Shown one piece after another: positions 12,291-24,407 of a stretch of DNA of 64,000 nucleotides (position 1 is its first letter; each line of letters opens with the position of its first letter). Both the position numbers and the translations under genes were made by a program. This stretch comes from Imbricaverruca yamaguchii (lineage: Eukaryota; Arthropoda; Thecostraca; Neoverrucidae), in contig JAOTOL010001511.1 of assembly GCA_034440575.1 (NCBI GenBank), forward strand, positions 689,001 through 753,000, read 5' to 3'. A model generated the notes under the pieces. It searched no databases. It was not told where the DNA came from and saw only the letters and a list, made by a program, of their open reading frames with translations.

Positions 12291-12454
12291 CGGTCGGGAC
12301 CGGCGCGTCGGCCGGCCGGCTCGTCGTCGGTGTCTGCCGTGGGTGCAGACGAGCCGACGGTGCCGACGACGAGTCGACGGTGCCGACTCTGCAGGCGGCG
12401 GCGCAATCGATGCCGACGCGGCGCGCTGCACTATTGACGCCGCGTCAAGTGACC

Positions 12455-13110
12455 GCCCGGTCCAGCACCGTGCCGCACGTGCCCGGCCGTGCGCCCGTCC
12501 TGACCAGGTCAGGTCAGGTCAGGTCAGGTCAACTGACCGCCTGGTCCGGCAACGTGCCGCACGTGCCCAGCCGTGCGCCCGTCCTGAGCCAGGTAGCGTC
12601 CGTCGGAGGCTGCCGTCCTGGCCAGGTCAGGTCAGGTCAGGTCAGGTCAACTGACCGCCCGGTCCGGTACACGTGCCGCACGTGCCCAGCCGTGCGCCCG
12701 TCCTGACCAGGTCAGGTCAGGTCAGGTCAGGTCAAGTGACCGCCCGGTCTCGCTGTGGTTCAACGCCGTGCCGCACGTGCCCAGCCGTGCGCCCGTCCTG
12801 ACCAGGTCAGGTCAGATCAAGTCACGTCAAGTGACCGCCCGGTCCGGTACCGTGCCGCACGTGCCCAGCCGTACGCCCGTCCTGGCCAGGTCAGGTCAGG
12901 TCAGGTCAGGTCAAGTGACCGCCCGGTCCGGTACCGTGCCGCACGTGCCCAGCCGTGCGCCCGTCCTGGCGCCCGTCCTGGCAAGGTCAGGTCAGGTCAG
13001 GTCAACTGACCGCCCGGTCCGGCACCGTGCCGCACGTGCCCTGCCACGCGCCCGTTCTGGTCAGGTCAGGTCGGGTAAACGTCCGGTCCGGCACTGCCAT
13101 GGTCAGGTCA
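12455..13110. repeat. Minisatellite of about 90 bp containing AGGTC pentamers
   Basis: Seven variable-length units consist of a GTGCCGCACGTGCCCAGCCG block and a run of two to five AGGTC pentamers. Variation in pentamer number explains the variable unit length. Confidence 0.9.
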
Positions 13111-13424
13111 GGCCCGCGGTCACGATTCAGGCCAGGCTCGCTGTCTGGGCACATCAGCTTTTGGGGTGTGTGGGTGAATTCTCATTAGCAAGTGTCTTGC
13201 GTACTCCAGCTGGGAGGAGCAAACTCAGGGTGGACATGTGCGCGTCATCGAGGGAGTTGGCTCCACTGCGTCCACGCAGCACCCAGAGGCGAGCCCACAC
13301 CGAATAACTCGAAACATTTCGGGAAAACGCTCCGTCTCGGTGGCTGCCGAGCCAACGACTGGCTGCCGAGCCAACGTGTTGGCCGTCAGCGGCACTGGCT
13401 TCGGTGTGGTCCCGTCGGCGCGCT

Positions 13425-14420
13425 CGACACGTGCCGAGCAGGGCAGGTGCCCCGGGCCGAGCAGGGCAGGTGCCCCGGGCCGAACATGGCAGGTGCCCCG
13501 AGCCGAGCAGGGCAGGTGCCCCGAGCCGAACAGGGCGGGTGGCCCGGGCCGAGCAGGGCGGGTGGCCCGGGCCGAGCAGGGCAGGTGCCCGGGCCGAGCA
13601 GGGCAGGTGGCCCGGGCCGAGCAGGGCAGGTGCCCCGGGCCGAACAGGCAGTGCCCCGAGCCGAGCAGGGCAGGGCCCCGAGACGAGCAGGCAGGGCCCG
13701 CCAGCAGGGCAGGTGCCCCGGGCCGAGCGGGCAGTGCCCCGAGCCGAGCAGGGCAGGTGCCCCGAGCCGAGCAGGGCAGGTGCCCCGGACCGAGCAGGGC
13801 AGTGCCCCGAGCCGAGCAGGGCAGGTGTCCCGAGCCGAACAGGGCAGGTGCCCCGAGCCGAGCAGGGCGTGCCCGGCCGAACAGGGCAGGTGCCCAGAGC
13901 CGAGCAGGGCAGGTGCCCCGAGCCGAGCAGGGCAGGTGCCCCGAGCCGAGCAGGGCGGGTGCCCCGGGCCGAACAGGGCAGGTGCCCCGAGCCGAGCAGG
14001 GCAGGTGCCCCGAGCCGAGCAGGGCAGGTGCCCCGGGCCGAGCAGGGCAGGTGCCCCGAGCCGAGCAGGGCAGGTGCCCCGGGCCGAGCAGGGCAGGTGC
14101 CCCGAGCCGAGCAGGGCAGGTGCCCCGAGCCGAGCAGGGCAGGTGCCCCGGGCCGAACAGGGCAGGTGCCCCGGGCCGAGCAGGGCAGGTGCCCCGAGCC
14201 GAACATGGCGGGAGCCCCGGACCGAGCAGGGCAGGTGGCCCGGGCCGAGCAGGGCAGGTGCCCCGGGCCGAACATGGCGGGAGCCCCGGGCCGAGCAGGG
14301 CAGGTGCCCCGGGCCGAGCAGGGCAGGTGCCCCGAGCCGAGCAGGGCAGGTGCCCCGAGCCGAGCAGGGCAGGTGGACCGAGCCGAGCAGGGCAGGTGCC
14401 CCGAGCCGAACATGGCAGGC
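13425..14420. repeat. 23-bp minisatellite
   Basis: About 42 copies of CCCCGAGCCGAGCAGGGCAG plus GTG. Two main variants (GAGCC/GGGCC and GAGCAGG/GAACATGG) are interspersed. Because 23 is not a multiple of 3, all frames cycle and stay open owing to lack of stops, giving four frames longer than 400 codons. None is a credible gene. Confidence 0.95.
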
Positions 14421-14954
14421 GTCCCGAGCTCATCCGGTCCGCCCGCGGCGACGTCGACGCAGCGCGGCCCGCCGCCGTCGAGCTCGGCGCACTTGTTCGG
14501 CCCGAAACTGTGGCCGCCGCAGCTGTCGCCGGCGCCGGCACAGGCGATGGTCGCTCGCGAGGTGCGGACAGCCTCGCGTAGTGGGCCGCAGTGGGCCTGG
14601 AGACGCCGGATGTCCGTGTCAGATCACACTGTGTGTAACAGCGCCACCTGTCTGTGGCGCTGTGTCACAAAAGAGCGGTTTGCGTCAGACGGTCTGTCAA
14701 GCCAGACTGAGTACCTGTCTTTTGACGCCGTCCCGCACGAAGGCTGTCCGAGCTGGGCTGGGCCCGGCTGTCCGGCTGTTTGTCCGCCGCGGCAGATCAC
14801 GTTGCCAGATGACGCTGCCAGATGGCCCGTCCAGTTCGGGTGTGGCCAGCCTCCGATCCAAGGCTGATCTCAGGCGATTCTCCCCAGCCGCCTCCTACAC
14901 TGGAGACACCAGCAGCCCGTAGCATATGCTGCATACGTTCGATGCAACAACTTG

Positions 14955-14999
<45 letters not shown>

Positions 15000-15034
15000 A
15001 AATATAAAAATATATATATATATATATATATAAA

Positions 15035-15082
<48 letters not shown>

Positions 15083-15092
15083 GTTTATATTA
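14955..15092. repeat. (TA)n microsatellite
   Basis: Three TA tracts separated by short AT-rich interruptions. Confidence 0.95.
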
Positions 15093-15248
15093 TAGTGTGC
15101 ATACTGAGAGTGCTGCCAGCTTTCTACTTTCTACGAAGCGCACGTTTGTTCTCCTGCCATCCCCGATGACCGGCGTTCACAGGTGTTGGCAGCCGGACCG
15201 GACCGTCAGCGTGGCATCTGCGCATCCACAGCTGGGAGGTGCGCACGG

Positions 15249-15269
15249 TGTGTGTGTGTGTGTGTGTGA
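15249..15269. repeat. (GT)n microsatellite
   Basis: About ten GT dinucleotides, 110 bp before the next minisatellite. Confidence 0.9.
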
Positions 15270-15379
15270 CAGGGTGGGGATTTAATGCTGCGATTTGGCT
15301 CGCAGCTGGCGGCTGGCGGCCGGTCCGGTCCGGTTTGGGGCGTGGCGGACCGCGGGCCAGACGGGCCGGCCGGTCGGCA

Positions 15380-16410
15380 CAGTGGACACGGTCTGGGTGT
15401 GGACACAGTGGACACAGCGGTCTGGGTGTGGACACAGCGGTCTGGGTGTGGACACAGTGGACACAGCGGTCTGGGTGTGGACACAGTGGACACAGCGGTC
15501 TGGGTGTGGACACAGTGGACACGGCGGTCTGGGTGTGGACACAGTGGACACGGCGGTCTGGGTGTGGACACAGCGGTTTGGGTGTGGACACAGTGGACAC
15601 AGCGGTCTGGGTGTGGACACAGTGGACACGGCGGTCTGGGTGTGGAGCAGCGGTCTGGGTGTGGACACAGCGGTTTGGGTGTGGACGTACAGCGGTCTGG
15701 GTGTGGACACAGCGGTTGGGTGTGGACACAGCGGTCTGGGTGTGGACACAGCGGTTTGGTGTGGACACAGTGGACAGCGGTCTGGGTGTGGACATCTGTG
15801 GACACAGCGGTCTGGGTGTGGACACAGTGGACACAGCGGTCTGGGTGTGGACACAGCGGTCTGGGTGTGGACACAGTGGACAAGGCGGTCTGGGTGTGGA
15901 CGTGGACACAGGTGGACACAGCGGTCTGGGTGTGGACAGTGGACACGGCGGTCTTGGTGTGGACACAGCGGTCTGGGTGTGGACACAGTGGACACAGCGG
16001 TCTGGGTGTGGACACAGTGGCGGTCTGGGTGTGGACACAGTGGACACGGCGGTCTGGGTGTGGACACAGTGGACACGGTCGTGTGTGGACACAGTGGACA
16101 CGGTGGTCTGGGTGTGGACACAGTGGACACGGTCGTGTGTGGACACAGTGGACACGGTCTGAGTGGACACGGTCTGGTGTGGACACAGTGGACGCGGTCG
16201 TGTGTGGACGGTCGGTGTGGACACAGTGGACACGGCGGTCTGGGTGTGGACACAGTGGACACGGCGGTATGGGTGTGGACACAGTGGACACGGTCGTGTG
16301 TGGACACAGTGGACACGGTCGGGTGTGGACACAGCGGTCTGGGTGTGGACACAGTGGACCCAACGGTCTGGGTGTGGACACAGTGGACACGGCGGTCTGA
16401 GTGTGTCGGC
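15380..16410. repeat. Mixed 20/29-bp minisatellite
   Basis: Units of 20 bp (ACAGCGGTCTGGGTGTGGAC) alternate irregularly with a 9-bp spacer ACAGTGGAC, giving 20- and 29-bp periods. The right third carries a GGTCGTGTGTGG variant. The long His/Thr/Pro and Gly/Val/Trp frames are repeat products. Confidence 0.95.
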
Positions 16411-18770
16411 TCAGCCGTGTGCGGCCAAACGACCCCGGACACAGTGTTCTCGGATTCATTTTGAGCTAGCTGTCCGATGTAGGAAACAATGTCAGCGACG
16501 AGGAAAATGATGTGAAATGCTGTTACTTGTGCATGTGCATTTGGGACACATGAAACGTTGACTTCCAGTTGCAGCTCTTGAATTTGATTGAGTAAATTAA
16601 CGGTATTTTTGTGTAAATATATACAAATATAGGTAAGCAGTTTTTCGATGCAATATCTACAGCTCAGAAAAAAACTGGATGCATCGTACGTGATCCTGTC
16701 ATCTAACGTGCACTGGCGAGGCTGTCCAATTAAGTCCACTTTACACAGAAAACGGCCTCCCGATACAGCGTGGCATGGTTGAGTAATTATCGACGACGTC
16801 TGAAAGTTTACCACAAGCGAACACTTTTAAGGCAATCTTCAACACTCGCTTGGTGTTGGCTGCCCCGCAAAAAGTGCAAATGCAATGTATTTATGGTCTG
16901 GAAGCCACAAAGGTGTTCAATAAGAGAAATGCCTTGACATGGCTCCTGCCAGAAAGCCAAACGTGGTGGTCTCAGGCAAGGGGCGCAAAATGACCTTATC
17001 AGCCAACGCCTCCCCCCTAAGCACCAATCCACCACCGGTGATCTCAGACAAATCACGCCAGCGAATCGATATTGCATTGAAGACAAACCATACTGCTTCA
17101 TCCCTTGGTTATGCCAAGAGAGGCTCAGACAGATCGGTTGTCACCCTTACAGTAAAAAAGGCTTGCTTTTCTATGTGAATTCATACGCAGGCTATAGAGT
17201 GGTACACTCGGCTTGAAGCGTGTCATTTTTGTATGCTTTATGCTGCATCTGTTGTAGGTTCTATGCTATCTTTGTGGTGATCTATATTGCCTGTGGTGTG
17301 CTTCGTGTGATTTTTGTTGTGCCTTATATATTGTTTGTTGCAAATGCTCCTTACTATTGGCAGATGTTGTTTTTAACACTCTTCCCCTCCTCGATAGAAA
17401 CCCTGGTACTCTGCTTCTGTGCTCCATACTACCGGATAGGATATGTTCTGATTTTGTCATTCTGGTTTCAGAATGTGCCCTATCCAGCCTGGTTCCCGCA
17501 TTCCGTCACTACGCCACCATGAAGCCATCCACCAACTGTCCTTTATTGAGAACCTAAACCATGGTCGAACAGCGCCTGTGATACATCGCTGTGCTGGATG
17601 ACAATATTAGTGGTAGCTCCAGCAGGCTTAGTTTGTGGAGGACAACAATTTTAGTTCGATCTTTCAATTGAACGTCAACGATCTCATCTTAAACGGAAGA
17701 CGTATCTTACCAAGACTTATTCTGCCATGATTCGTTCTGATGATGTTACCTAATAAACATGTGGATGCTGCATGCTTTATCTTCAAGTGTTGCGTGCGAA
17801 AGCTAGCCGGAAATGACGGGATAAAAATGGATTAAAACATGACCATTAAACGTGGCTTGGCCCAGACAAGAAAGGCTAGGCAATTTCGGTTAGAATGCGA
17901 TCCTCCATCAGCTATCTACGGTTGTCACGATTTTACCATGCAGGATATAACCTTGAAAAGGTCCCATTTGCGGCCCACCATGTACATATGTCGTTAAAAA
18001 GCATTTATAACGCCTTCAAGCCACGAGAACAGTCTTCAGTTCTGTGCTTGCAAATCGGCAATTTTCAGCGGCATGGTGGGAATTCCTTTCTCAATTGTCA
18101 GGGGAATTGTGTAATCCACAGGTTACTACGGACTAAAACCAAATGCCCAACGGACTTAAAAAATGCATTTAAAAACTGCATGCTCACTGGGTCAGGGGTC
18201 GATCGGGATGGATGAAAGGGGATAAAAGGGACAAAACCAATCACATTTTCCTGTTGTGTCGTTTTGGAACCGTTTTTTGGATCTCATGTTGGATTTTTGC
18301 TCCTTTGTTATAACTATGCGACCCATGTCTGCCTTTTTTCGCGATTAAAAAAGATTCAGGCTCTCCAGGCGATTTTGGACTCATGCTGGTTATCGCGGCT
18401 TTCGAATGCAGTTTAATATAATTGCGCGACTGCAGCTGAATTTTGTTTTGATTTTCGACGCTCATGGCAGGTGCAGCTCCTCTAGAAAAAATATTGATCT
18501 AGTTCTGGGACCTCTGTTGGTCCCAAGTTAGGTCTACAACAAGGCTAGATGTGTTCTTTACATGCGTTGCAAAATTCCGAGAGCCTTCTGGAACCTTCCG
18601 GGTACTATGTCCCCCGAAACTTATATGCATCACTACTTCAATGCTGTGAAGAACAAAGCAGCAATTACTTGGAAACATGACGTTGAGGCTGGCGATATAC
18701 ACACGTATAATGTGCGGATCCATTCATTTTTTACACTTATCCTCTAATAATTTAGTGGTATTTGGACCAA
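16411..18770. other. Spacer without recognised gene, one SINE tail
   Basis: A SINE-like tail module lies at 16977-17035 (GGGGCGCAAAATGACC ... CCCCTAAGCACCAATCC). Several open frames of 60-106 codons at 17220-18215 show no recognisable domains and are within chance expectation for AT-rich DNA of this length. Confidence 0.4.
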
Positions 18771-18777
18771 TTCAATA

Positions 18778-19875
18778 CACCAGACAACACGGCTACGGCC
18801 ATCCCACCGCCAGACAACACGGCCACCGCCAGACAACACGGCCACCGCCAGACAACACGGCCACCGCCAGACAACACGGCCACCGCCAGACAACACGGCC
18901 ACCGCCAGCCCACCGCCAGACAACACGGCCACCGCCAGCCCACCGCCAGACAGCACAGCCACTGCCAGACAACACGGCCACCGCCAGACAACACAGCCAC
19001 CGCCAGACAACACGGCCACCGCCAGACAACACGGCCACCGCCAGACAACACGGCCACCGCCAGACAACACGGCCACCGCCAGACAACACGGCCACCGCCA
19101 GACAACACGGCCACCGCCAGACAACACAGCCACCGCCAGACAACACGGCCACTACCAGACAACACGGCCACCGCCAGACAACACGGCCACCGCCAGACAA
19201 CACGGCCACCGCCAGACAACACAGCCACCGCCAGACAACACAGCCACCACCAGACAACACGGCCACCGCCAGCCCACCGCCAGACAACACGGCCACCGCC
19301 AGAGAACACAGCCACCACCAGACAACACGGCCACCGCCAGACAACACGGCCACCGCCAGCCACGCCAGCCCGCCAGACAACACGGCCACCGCCAGCCCAC
19401 CGCCAGACAACACGGCCACCGCCAGACAACACGGCCACCGCCAGACAACACGGCCACCGCCAGACAACACGGCCACCGCCAGCCCACCGCCAGACAACAC
19501 GGCCACCGCCAGCCCACCGCCAGACAACACGGCCACCGCCAGACAACACAGCCACCGCCAGACAACACGGCCACCGCCAGCCCACCGCCAGACAACACGG
19601 CCACCGCCAGCCCACCGCCACACAACACGGCCACCGCCAGACAACACTGCCACCGCCAGCCCACCGCCAGACAACACAGCCACCACCAGACAACACCACC
19701 AGACAACACGCCAGCCCACCGCCAGACAACACGGCCACCGCCAGACAACACGGCCACCGCCAGCCCACCGCCAGACAACACGGCCACCGCCAGCCCACCG
19801 CCAGACAACACGGCCACCGCCAGCCCACCGCCAGACAACACGGCCACCGCCAGCCCACCGCCAGACAACACGGCC
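18778..19875. repeat. 19-bp minisatellite with 30-bp higher-order variant
   Basis: About 50 copies of GCCACCGCCAGACAACACG. In the second half an 11-bp CCCACCGCCAG insertion recurs, and the last five units all carry it, so the 30-bp compound unit was itself amplified. The plus-strand frame continues into the next array only because neither contains stops. Confidence 0.95.
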
Positions 19876-20029
19876 GCAGTATCCGTCGTCCCGCTCCGCC
19901 CGACACGCGTCCTATCCCGCGCCCGACACGCGTCCTATCCCGCGCCCGACACGCCCCGTCGCGCCACGCCGACGTATCTCCGCCGGCCGGCCCGGTGCGG
20001 CTCGCTGCAGCCGAGCTGACGCCGCTGTC

Positions 20030-20818
20030 GGCGGTGGCGACTCGTTACTACCGCCGGCGGTGGCGACACGTACTACCGCCGGCGGTGGCGACTCGTTACT
20101 ACCGCCGGCGGTGGCGACTCGTTACTACCGCCGGCGGTGGCGACTCGTTACTACCGCCGGCGGTGGCGACTCGTCACTACCGCCGGCGGTGGCGACTCGT
20201 TACTACCGCCGGCGGTGGCGACTCGTCACTACCGCCGGCGGTGGCGACTCGTCACTACCGCCGGCGGTGGCGACTCGTTACTACGCCGGCGGTGGCGACA
20301 CGTTACTACCGCCGGCGGTGGCGACTCGTTACTACCGCCGGCGGTGGCGACTCGTTACTACCGCCGGCGGTGGCGACTCGTTACTACCGCCGGCGGTGGC
20401 GACTCGTTACTACCGCCGGCGGTGGCGACTCGTTACTACCGCCGGCGGTGGTAGTAACTCGTTACTACCGCCGGCGGTGGCGACTCGTTACTACCGCTGG
20501 CGGTGGCGACTCGTTACTACCGCCGGCCGTGGCGACTCGCTACTACCGCCGCAGGTGGCGACTCGTTACTACCGCCGGCGGTGGCGACTCGTTACTGCCG
20601 CCGGCGGTGGCGACTCGTTACTACCGCCGGCGGTGGTAGTAACTCGTTACTACCGCCGGCGGTGGCGACTCGTTACTACCGCCGGCGGTGGCGACTCGTT
20701 ACTACCGCCGGCGGTGGCGACTCGTTGCTACCGCCGGCGGTGGCGACTCGTTGCTACCGCCGGCGGTGGCGACTCGTTGCTACCGCCGGCGGTGGCGACT
20801 CGTTGCTACCGCCGGCGC
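20030..20818. repeat. 26-bp minisatellite with a palindrome in each unit
   Basis: About 30 copies of a 26-bp unit with GACTCGTTACTACCGCCGGC. Each unit contains the self-complementary 10-mer CCGCCGGCGG. Two units carry an extra GTAGTAA block. A GTTGC variant occupies the last four units. Confidence 0.95.
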
Positions 20819-20865
20819 CACGCCGCCGCTGTAGGAAGCCACTACCGGCACTACAGTGCTAAAAT

Positions 20866-21305
20866 AATGGATTTTTGTCAGGTGTTAGATGTTGAAGTGA
20901 GTACGGTAAAATGTCGAAATTCGCCATGGAAACGATGTTGCTTAGCTTAACTGATAAGCCTTTTTCAAGCATAATTTTAATCCAACGGCGTACTCATACG
21001 TGCACGGTTCCCCTTTTATTTGAGATATCCAACGTAGGATAACTATTAGAAACTCATATGCAAAATATATATTCTTATCAACTGATATTATATACCAGAC
21101 CGCATCACAGGTAATCCTTTTACCTGGAATTGCGCTCGGGGATGTCCATACATCACAATCTGCGAGCGATGGTGAGTATAAGCATAATACGTATCAATAA
21201 GATGCTGTCAGCAATTAGATGAGAAGACTTCATAGAGACTCATACGAAGCACGATGTCGATACCTCGTTTGGACGGATGTCGATTCAGTGCTCATAAAGT
21301 GGCAT
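20866..21305 (-). repeat. Dispersed repeat family D, copy 2 (inverted)
   Basis: On the minus strand it contains TTTATGAGCACTGAATCGAC, GGTATCGACATCGTGCTTCG, a TATCAGTT..AAGC..ACATCGTTTC block and the TTTCGACATTTT end, in the order seen at 8305 and 43120. Confidence 0.55.
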
Positions 21306-23275
21306 ATTCCACTGTAAATCAGGAAAAATGAAAAAATCGGAAATGAAACGGCACCTCCGACACGGTCGCTCAGCACGCCGGCTGTTTACACCAGGCTGCT
21401 GATAGATATTCGCCTCCTGGGTTTTGTTTTCACACGTCATGCTTGCCAGTGTGAATGCTCGCGTACTATTTGTTCGCTTCTCAGCGGTCTGAGGCTGTTT
21501 GAGGAGAAAAATGGCTGCGATGCCGGTCTGTGGCCGAGCAGCAGACACGGGCGCATTCCGAGAGCTTGGGCAGTGAGCTTGTTGATGCAGCTGTGGTAAT
21601 TAATGGAAGAGAATGGGCGCCAGCTCCATTTCTGCGACATCTCAAGGTACGCCACACAGAAAGTCACTGGCCGCGTAGGTGATGGTCGAAAAACCATGCT
21701 AGTGTGCCCCACTACATAACGGATGGCTCCATATCTTCTGTGCCAATATCTCAACGCACAGTATTGCAATCATGTCTTGTGTGACAAAGACAAAGACAAA
21801 GACGTATATTCAGGCCATCCACAATAAACTGGTGGGTATTGCAGCTTATTGTCAAGTTTTAAAACTTGTTTAAGTTTTCGGTAGCTCTACCGGATATTAG
21901 AATTCAGGCCCATCTCTCTCAGCTTTCGTTCGCGAAATAGTTGTAATGCGTAAATTGTGACGAGAGGTTTGGTAAATTACACATCTTTCACGAGTTCTGG
22001 CTGAAGTATGTTTATGAGCCGACCTTAAGCGCAACATGTTAGCAGAACAAGCACACAAAGGCAGGTTTAATGGGCACGCTCGTATATTTTGACTTGCTCG
22101 TAAGTCAGTGTGGATGATTATTTCTTTTGACAGTTTCGCACCTGCTGACTCTTCTAGTAGCCGTATCGTCAGACGGTGGTTTCTGCAATGTATCGTATGC
22201 ACGGGGAGCACTGTTGTGTGATGCATTGTGGGTGTAATTGACCTTTTGATGGTAAAAGGGGGCTGGATTGTAGAATAACTACTCGCAATATATTTTTTTA
22301 TAGTATAATTTTTATTGTATAATTTTTTTATAGTATAATTTTTATTGTATAATAACTACTCGCAATATATTTTTTTATAGATCAAGTGGCAGGTATTGTT
22401 TATTGCATGGTGGCTTGCGAAGGCGGAGGTGAATATTCAACAACCAAATCTAAAAGCGTTAAAATTGAGGGAAAAAATCCTTGTTTGGTAAATACATAGT
22501 TGAAAATATATCAAATGACAAATTGCTAGGCTTCGACCACCTGTCACGGGCGAGGATTCCAGCCCCTTTTGACTTCGTTTATCTTAAACACTGCCAGAGC
22601 CGCTATCGCCAGCGATACCCAACTTTTGGCTATCTTCAAATGAACGACTAGGCTACGCGAAGCAAAAATTAGTCATCGGCCATTTCAGGTCAGACTAAGA
22701 TGACGACATACACGTACAGTCATTGATACCTACTGACATTTCAGCACGAAGTCCCCGATTAATGGAAAACGAAAATGAATAGATGCACGCGACTTAGTAC
22801 ACATCTGGGTATGGCTAAAATGCCTTCGAGTGTGGCGAATCAATCTGACACGACCATACATTGATTCAATGTTTTACTAGGTCAATTGTGTGTGTGCTTT
22901 GCATGCGTAATTTTCTCGCATTTCCTAAGTGGTTGGGTGCACGAGAATTTGCCTATTTGCGATCGTACACATACCAATGACAGTGTGCGACCAAGCATCG
23001 TCCCTAAGGGCTCCGAGTTACATGGGCTGCTTCCAAAATGTTGACAATCTAATTTTGTTCTCACTCCCCAGTGCAAAACTGGACGCCGAATTCGAATTCG
23101 GCACGCAAGACTACTCGGGAGTAGTTCTCGACTGTTTCCCTGGGACAGGAGCCAAATTAAACACACGTAGCGTTTGCACATGTATCGTGGCGGGTAGTGT
23201 GGCAGAACTGGCATGAGAATTTGAGTTCTCCTTGGCCATGCGTACAAGCATGTACTCTCGATCTTCTTCTCCAAC
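21306..23275. other. Spacer without recognised gene
   Basis: An AT-rich tandem duplication lies at 22272-22378 (ACTACTCGCAATATATTTTT and TATAGTATAATTTTTATTG each present twice). Nothing else was recognised. Confidence 0.4.
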
Positions 23276-23278
23276 GCG

Positions 23279-23348
23279 TGACCGACAGCGCTACCGACAG
23301 CGTGACCGACAGCGTGACCGACAGCGTGACCGACAGCGTGACCGACAC
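23279..23348. repeat. 12-bp minisatellite
   Basis: Six copies of ACCGACAGCGTG, the first with CTACC. Confidence 0.95.
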
Positions 23349-24179
23349 ACATGTGCCACGTGCAGCAGTGCTGTGCAATTTCAGTAACGTCACATGACCT
23401 AATTTGAGACGGACCTGTTCTAACTATGTGCATATGGTATGCACGCAAATGACAGTTCTTCTAGCTTTGTACTGGCATCCACTTTTGCGAAATATTGTGG
23501 CAGACATTTTTCAAAGCTGACCAATGCTTCAATGCGATTCAATTCAGCTCAATTAAACATCTCTTTGCTTGACGTGCTCTGTGGCGTTAGCAGACGAGGT
23601 TAAGTAACCTAAATTTGAACTGATCGATGTCGTTGGGCTGTCCGTTGCACGTGGCTTTATTTCGATACATCCATTGGTCCTGGAGTTGTCGGGGAGGGGG
23701 GGGCTGAACCCCGGTGACCGGTGAATGGGACAAGGCTCTGAGTCATCGGAAAGAGGGTGACTACCCAGTGACTGGTGTATTGGAAAAGACACCAGTAGCT
23801 GCCCGGTCAATGCGCACGTCGGACACAAATTTGGCCTCGTTTACAGCATGAACGGTCGGTGTACTACAATTTCAGCAATTGTCTGAAAATCCACACACAA
23901 TTGGTATTGGACTTGACCTCGAATGACAAAGTTTCGGATTGCTCGATTGACTTTGATGAAGCATGCGTTGCACAACACTTCGGTGCAGCCTGTTTTGCTT
24001 GTTTCCGAAGTGATAGTGTTCGAATCGCGTCAGCAACGTCAGCTGTCTTCCCGGCTGTTTATAGTTTCTCGCCTGCTGGCATCGTCTAAGGGTGTGGCGC
24101 GTGGACAGAATAAACCACCACGGGGCCACGCAGCTGCTTATAGTTCCGAACTCGAACCTCATTAGTGAACTGCAGACGG
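23349..24179. other. Spacer without recognised gene
   Basis: Short open frames on both strands with no recognisable similarity. Confidence 0.4.
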
Positions 24180-24269
24180 CCGGCTAAATTTAGCTCGGCA
24201 CCTGGCCGGCCGACCGGTCTGAATCTCGAGATGATTGCCGCTGCGCCGCCGCCGCCGCCGGTCGCCACG

Positions 24270-24304
24270 TGACGTCACAGCCGCGCCGTGGCGCGATGAC
24301 GTCA
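24270..24304. promoter_or_regulatory. Paired perfect CRE sites in CpG-rich sequence
   Basis: Two perfect TGACGTCA palindromes lie at 24270-24277 and 24297-24304, start-to-start distance 27 bp. The first overlaps a CACGTG E-box. The surrounding 24180-24400 is rich in CpG and has the look of a promoter or enhancer. TGACGTCA is the classical site for CREB/ATF dimers, including ATF2. No transcript start can be assigned, and the nearest coding exon on the plus strand is 12 kb away. Confidence 0.45.
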
Positions 24305-24407
24305 CAGTTGGCGGACTGCGTGGGCGGACGCGTGAAGTGGTGCGGCGGCCTCGCTGGCGTGCCGAAGGCCGTGATGCTGAATGTCGGCCGCCTCGGCCGG
24401 GCCAGCT

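Noticed and set aside
13192..14922. Very long open frames (up to 576 codons) on both strands
   Set aside because: They lie over the 23-bp array; all frames are open because the unit has no stops, and the products are pure repeat.
18677..20950. 757-codon plus-strand frame
   Set aside because: It joins the 19-bp and 26-bp arrays through GC-rich sequence; low complexity, no domain, and other frames are equally open.
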